64,000 nt of DNA, from contig OX030964.1 in assembly GCA_943735955.1 (NCBI GenBank), positions 2,705,961 to 2,769,960 of the forward strand, given 5' to 3'. The notes under the pieces were generated by a model. The model was given only the letters and a program-made list of their open reading frames with translations. It made no database searches and was not told where the DNA came from. Below, one piece after another: positions 60,688-64,000 of the stretch. The stretch is from Piscicola geometra. Lineage: Eukaryota; Annelida; Clitellata; Hirudinida; Piscicolidae. Each line of letters begins with the position of its first letter. The first letter of the stretch is position 1. The position numbers and the translations under genes are program-made.

Positions 60688-62270
60688 CTGTAGAGGGGAA
60701 GAAGTGAAGGGAGTTTGGTTGAATTGAGGGGAGAGAAGGGAGTGAAGGTAGTGGAGATAGGTTTAGAAGTGTTTCAGATTTTTTAGCGTTATAAGGTTTG
60801 TTTAGTTTGATTTTAGTTTGGTTTTAATTTTTGTTGTGATTAAAGGGTGAAAGAATATATTTTTTATTAGCTCACAGTAGTTATACGACTCGCATTCCCT
60901 GTGGTGTTGTGAGAAGACACCAACAGTCATTGAGGTTAAGATTAGGAAAACCTGCGTTGAATGATTGTTAGATAAAAAGATGGAATCGAACTTTAAAGTT
61001 AAATATATACTTTTATTCATAAATATTTAAAAAATATGATTAACGAAATTTACCAAGAAGTTCATTTTTAATGTTGTGTGTATGAAACTTCTCAAAGTTT
61101 TGTTGCAGCAGCAGCACAGGTCAAAGTTTTCTATCCATTTTAAGTTTTTTTTATTTAATGAAAATCTTAATTGCAAATATATATATTTATAATAAAAGTA
61201 TATATTAAAATTTAAGTTTATTTTTTAATTTTTAAAATTAATCAAGTCCTGAATTATTCTCTATTACTTAAATTAATTTTTAATAATTTAAAAGGATTTA
61301 ACTACAGTGCGCAAATTATAAAGTTTCCATGCATTGAAAAAACTTGAAAGGAAATAATAGAAAATTTAAATCATTCAAATAAACTCAAAAAATGATTTGT
61401 AACAAACTTCTGAAGCATCTCAAATGTAAATCATTTAGCAACCCCAATCGACTTATGCTAATGAGCAAAAGTGACGTTTTACAGTAAAATTATAGAAAAG
61501 TCTTAAAATTTAAGTTATGCGTTATTCTATCGAAATAAAAAAGCAAGTGCATGAAAGTCAATTTTATTATCTTTTAAATGAGTATTTTATCAATAAATTA
61601 TATATTATGTAAGCTTTCAAATAAAAGGATTATCATCAAAATATCCCTTGAATCTAGCGTAACAGTAAAAAGCTATAATTTAGGGACTGCTACTTTTTAT
61701 ACGTACTTATTCATTTCTTAATTCGCTAACCAAAAAATTACATATAATATTGAATTAAACATAATTAGATTCGTCTTTAAATAATCTATAATTATATTTT
61801 TCTTAAGTTGAATAAATATTAAGTGAGAAACCAGAAAACTCGAGGCAAAGCTTTAAATTAAGTAATTCGGGAATCAAAAAAGATAGTTTTTACTTAAAAA
61901 AGTTATTAAACAAGTATAAGTTATACTCAATAAAATTCTGTAAAAAAAATTTTAAAAAACATTTTTTAAGTATGCGAAATAGATTTTAAAGTGTACATGC
62001 TTTCGACTTAACACAAAATTGAAAAGTTATTAAGTTAAAATTGTAAGTCAGCACATCTCTGAATTTTTTTTCGTCTGCTACACATTCAATAATTGAATTT
62101 CAATTGCAATAGTACAGGATATTTCGTTTAACTAACTTAATTTGTTTTTTTGATTTGTAAGTGAATATTTTATTTTAATTTAAGTTTTAAAGATTTAATA
62201 TTTTTAATTAATAACATTTACTATTCACTAACAACTTTTAGACTTCATAATTTTACATACAGGCCTTTTA
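60688..62270. other. AT-rich stretch; may hold introns or 5' exons of the minus-strand gene
   Basis: A minus frame at 61140-61045 (KWIENFDLCCCCNKTLRSF) ends at a possible donor (TTG/GTAAAT). It lacks a good acceptor and its phase does not match the next exon. A short minus segment at about 60925-60880 also has a possible acceptor. Nothing is supported well enough to call. Confidence 0.4.
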
Positions 62271-62272
62271 AC

Positions 62273-62610
62273 AATGACTTTTCCTGGTCCTATGTGTGAA
62301 GCCCTTGGCATCTCATGTCAAAATATTAAAACTAGATTATTAAAACAAGAAAATTCTCTAAGCAAAGGAGTTGTGCTAGAGCTACACAACTTTTGCGAAA
62401 AAAGTTGTGAAGTTTCTTAATCCGTCCAAGAAACCTGGTTATTATCAATGGCCAGCAAGAGAAGAAAAACAGAATGTCTCGAAAAAATTTGTTTTATGTA
62501 AAATAAAAGCCCCTAACTATAGTATTTCTAAAAGACATTTGTTTATTGAAGAACATGAAACTATTAAAAACTGTATGGTAGGTATAATGCCAATTTTTTT
62601 TGTTGATTGA
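62273..62610 (+). pseudogene. Unassigned coding-like fragment, frameshifted
   Basis: The frame from 62275 gives MTFPGPMCEALGISCQNIKT and VVLELHNFCEKSCEVS, then stops. A neighbouring frame continues with KFLNPSKKPGYYQWPAREE and APNYSISKRHLFIEEHETIK. It looks like a decayed transposon or processed fragment; the family is not recognised. It lies 600 bases upstream of POLG but is not obviously part of it. Confidence 0.35.
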
Positions 62611-63211
62611 AAAATTGATTAAATATTAGTTTCAGCCTTTGCACATTGAATAAACGTATTTAAACAGTTTTTTTCATTCATTGAGAACATTGCTAATAGA
62701 TATAAGGCTAAATTATTTTAATTTTAGATTCCTTAGAAACAAATAGCTAATTAATTCAAACCTTACAAAAGTATATAATAATTAATAAGAATAAACTAAG
62801 TAAAAGTTGATTTGTTCCATAAGTGAAGCTTTTAAAATTTTAATAACTTTATCATTTTTAAAGATATTATTCTTTTAACTTTTAATTCTGATTCCTTATA
62901 TCAAATTAAATAAAACTAGTGATTTTCAACAATATAAGAAGAAAAAACAAAAGTTATGACAAAAAACAAAATTTCTGTTTTGTGAGGGGGCCGTGAATTG
63001 CTTATAGATTATGACGTAAAAACGGTACAAAAAATGTGCTCTTTTTAAATTTTAAAATAGTTATAACTTTTTTTAAACAAACAAATTAAAATTTGGTTAA
63101 CGTATTTAAAATCAGTAAATCAAAATCTACAATTTAAGCGTTTCAATTTTTTTAAATGAACAAGTTTTAAAAATCGATTGGGGTTGCTAGTAAATGTAAT
63201 TTGTTGTGCAG

Positions 63212-64000
63212 AAGGAGTTTCAGTGATGCAATGAACATTAACTCTTTTGGCATTCAGATGCTGCCTGAAAACATCAAAAATAAATTGTTTGGAGATCGCA
63301 ACTTTAAAATAAGTGAAAACAAGAAAAAACTTCTAATGAAGAACTTTAAAGATCTTGAAATAGACAAAAATATTACACAAAACAATGATTTCAGTAAAAT
63401 TCCATTACCGCCGTTACAAGGCAAAACCATAGAAGAACACTTTTTAAATATTTCTGAAAATCTCGTCAATCCCTACATCGAAATGCTCGAAAATTTCATC
63501 TTAAAAATTCCTCCGAGACCGAAGCAATGGGTGATGCAGCGAGGATGGGTGAAATACGATCATGAAAGCGGCAAGTACTACCCTGTAGAGGGGCCTTCAG
63601 ACGACGTGCTTCTCTTTGATGTTGAGACGATGGTGCCCCTCAACAACATTCCTATCATCGCCACTGCCTTCTCCAGCAATGCATGGTGGTGAAAGTTAAT
63701 TAGAATTTTGCTTTATTAGTTTTTTTCAATTAATTATTTCAATTATGTTCTTAATTAAATCTTGTTAATTAAAATAACATGCAATTAAATTATTAACACC
63801 ATTATCATTTTCATCACCAGCATCCTTGTGTCATCATTGTTATCATCATCACCATCACAGGTACTCATGGTGTAGTGATACTCTTGTCGATCCACTCCAC
63901 AACGCCAGTCTTACCATCGACAATCTCATTCCCTTCCCTCCACAACAACATCAAAATCAACTACAGCAACAACAACATCAACAACCACAACAACAACAAC
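63212..64000 (+). CDS. POLG: Mitochondrial DNA polymerase gamma catalytic subunit, N-terminal exons (partial)
   Basis: Family-A DNA polymerase that copies and proofreads mitochondrial DNA. Two exons are visible. The first is 63212 to 63685 or 63688; the second starts at 63861 and runs off the window. Exon 1 follows a TTGTTGTGCAG acceptor and holds the POLG start region (INSFGIQMLPENIKNKLFG), a linker, then QRGWVKYDHESGKYYPVEGP and the Exo I motif FDVET. The pair Asp-x-Glu are the metal-binding residues of the 3'-5' exonuclease. Exon 2 continues YSWCSDTLVDP and LTIDNLIPF, then becomes Gln-rich (PPQQHQNQLQQQQHQQ). The donor is ambiguous: ending at 63685 gives A-W-Y, as in other POLGs; ending at 63688 adds one Trp. 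Upstream exons with the start codon and mitochondrial targeting signal are not identified, unless the ATG at 63231 is used. Confidence 0.88.

Overview
This is eukaryotic DNA from an invertebrate animal. Genes are split into many short exons with GT-AG introns. The background is AT-rich and full of microsatellites and transposon remains (CR1/L2-like and RTE-like LINEs, hAT elements, a tRNA-headed SINE, a foldback element, a MITE). The protein families (receptor tyrosine phosphatase with EGF and WSC modules, BTB, mitochondrial DNA polymerase gamma) are metazoan, and an internal TTAGGG-like tract fits that. A marine or spiralian invertebrate is my guess; the sequence does not prove the phylum.

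The core of the window is three tandem copies of one receptor gene, all on the plus strand: copy A (1128-9424, 5' exons not in the window), copy B (20625-30720, with its start) and copy C (33192-44210, broken). By splicing at GT-AG sites and matching phases I could assemble copy B as 27 exons with an open frame of 1035 codons. Its order is: signal peptide, fucolectin/F5-8C-like lectin domain, WSC domain, a short Cys-rich exon, three EGF domains (two of calcium-binding type), one transmembrane helix, juxtamembrane segment, tyrosine-phosphatase domain D1, and a strongly decayed D2. In A and B the D1 signature HCSAGVGRTG reads HGSAGVGRTG: the nucleophilic cysteine is glycine, while the rest of the signature is kept. 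B also has WPE instead of WPD. These look like lectin/WSC/EGF receptor pseudophosphatases. Copy C has a nonsense codon in the lectin exon, a full-length LINE in an intron, and a deletion that ends inside the D1 signature. It is also a mosaic of A-like and B-like stretches.

Between A and B lie transposon fragments, a foldback element of about 2.1 kb (12361-14522), (AGT)n, and two tandem BTB-domain genes (16914-17940 and 18104-19476). The first BTB copy has lost a splice donor.

From 44 to 58 kb the window is mostly repeats: hAT elements, CR1-like LINEs including a clean nested insertion with a 5-bp target duplication, inverted copies of a repeat also found in one receptor intron, a giant (AAT)n, and a MITE with telomere-like sequence in its core. 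An isolated signal-peptide exon with a TATA box sits on the minus strand at 49.0 kb.

From 58.5 kb to the end there are three host genes: a two-exon secreted 20-cysteine protein on the minus strand with a TATA box and a perfect heat-shock element; the 3' part of an unrecognised minus-strand gene (59632-60687); and, on the plus strand, the start of mitochondrial DNA polymerase gamma (63212-end), which runs off the window.
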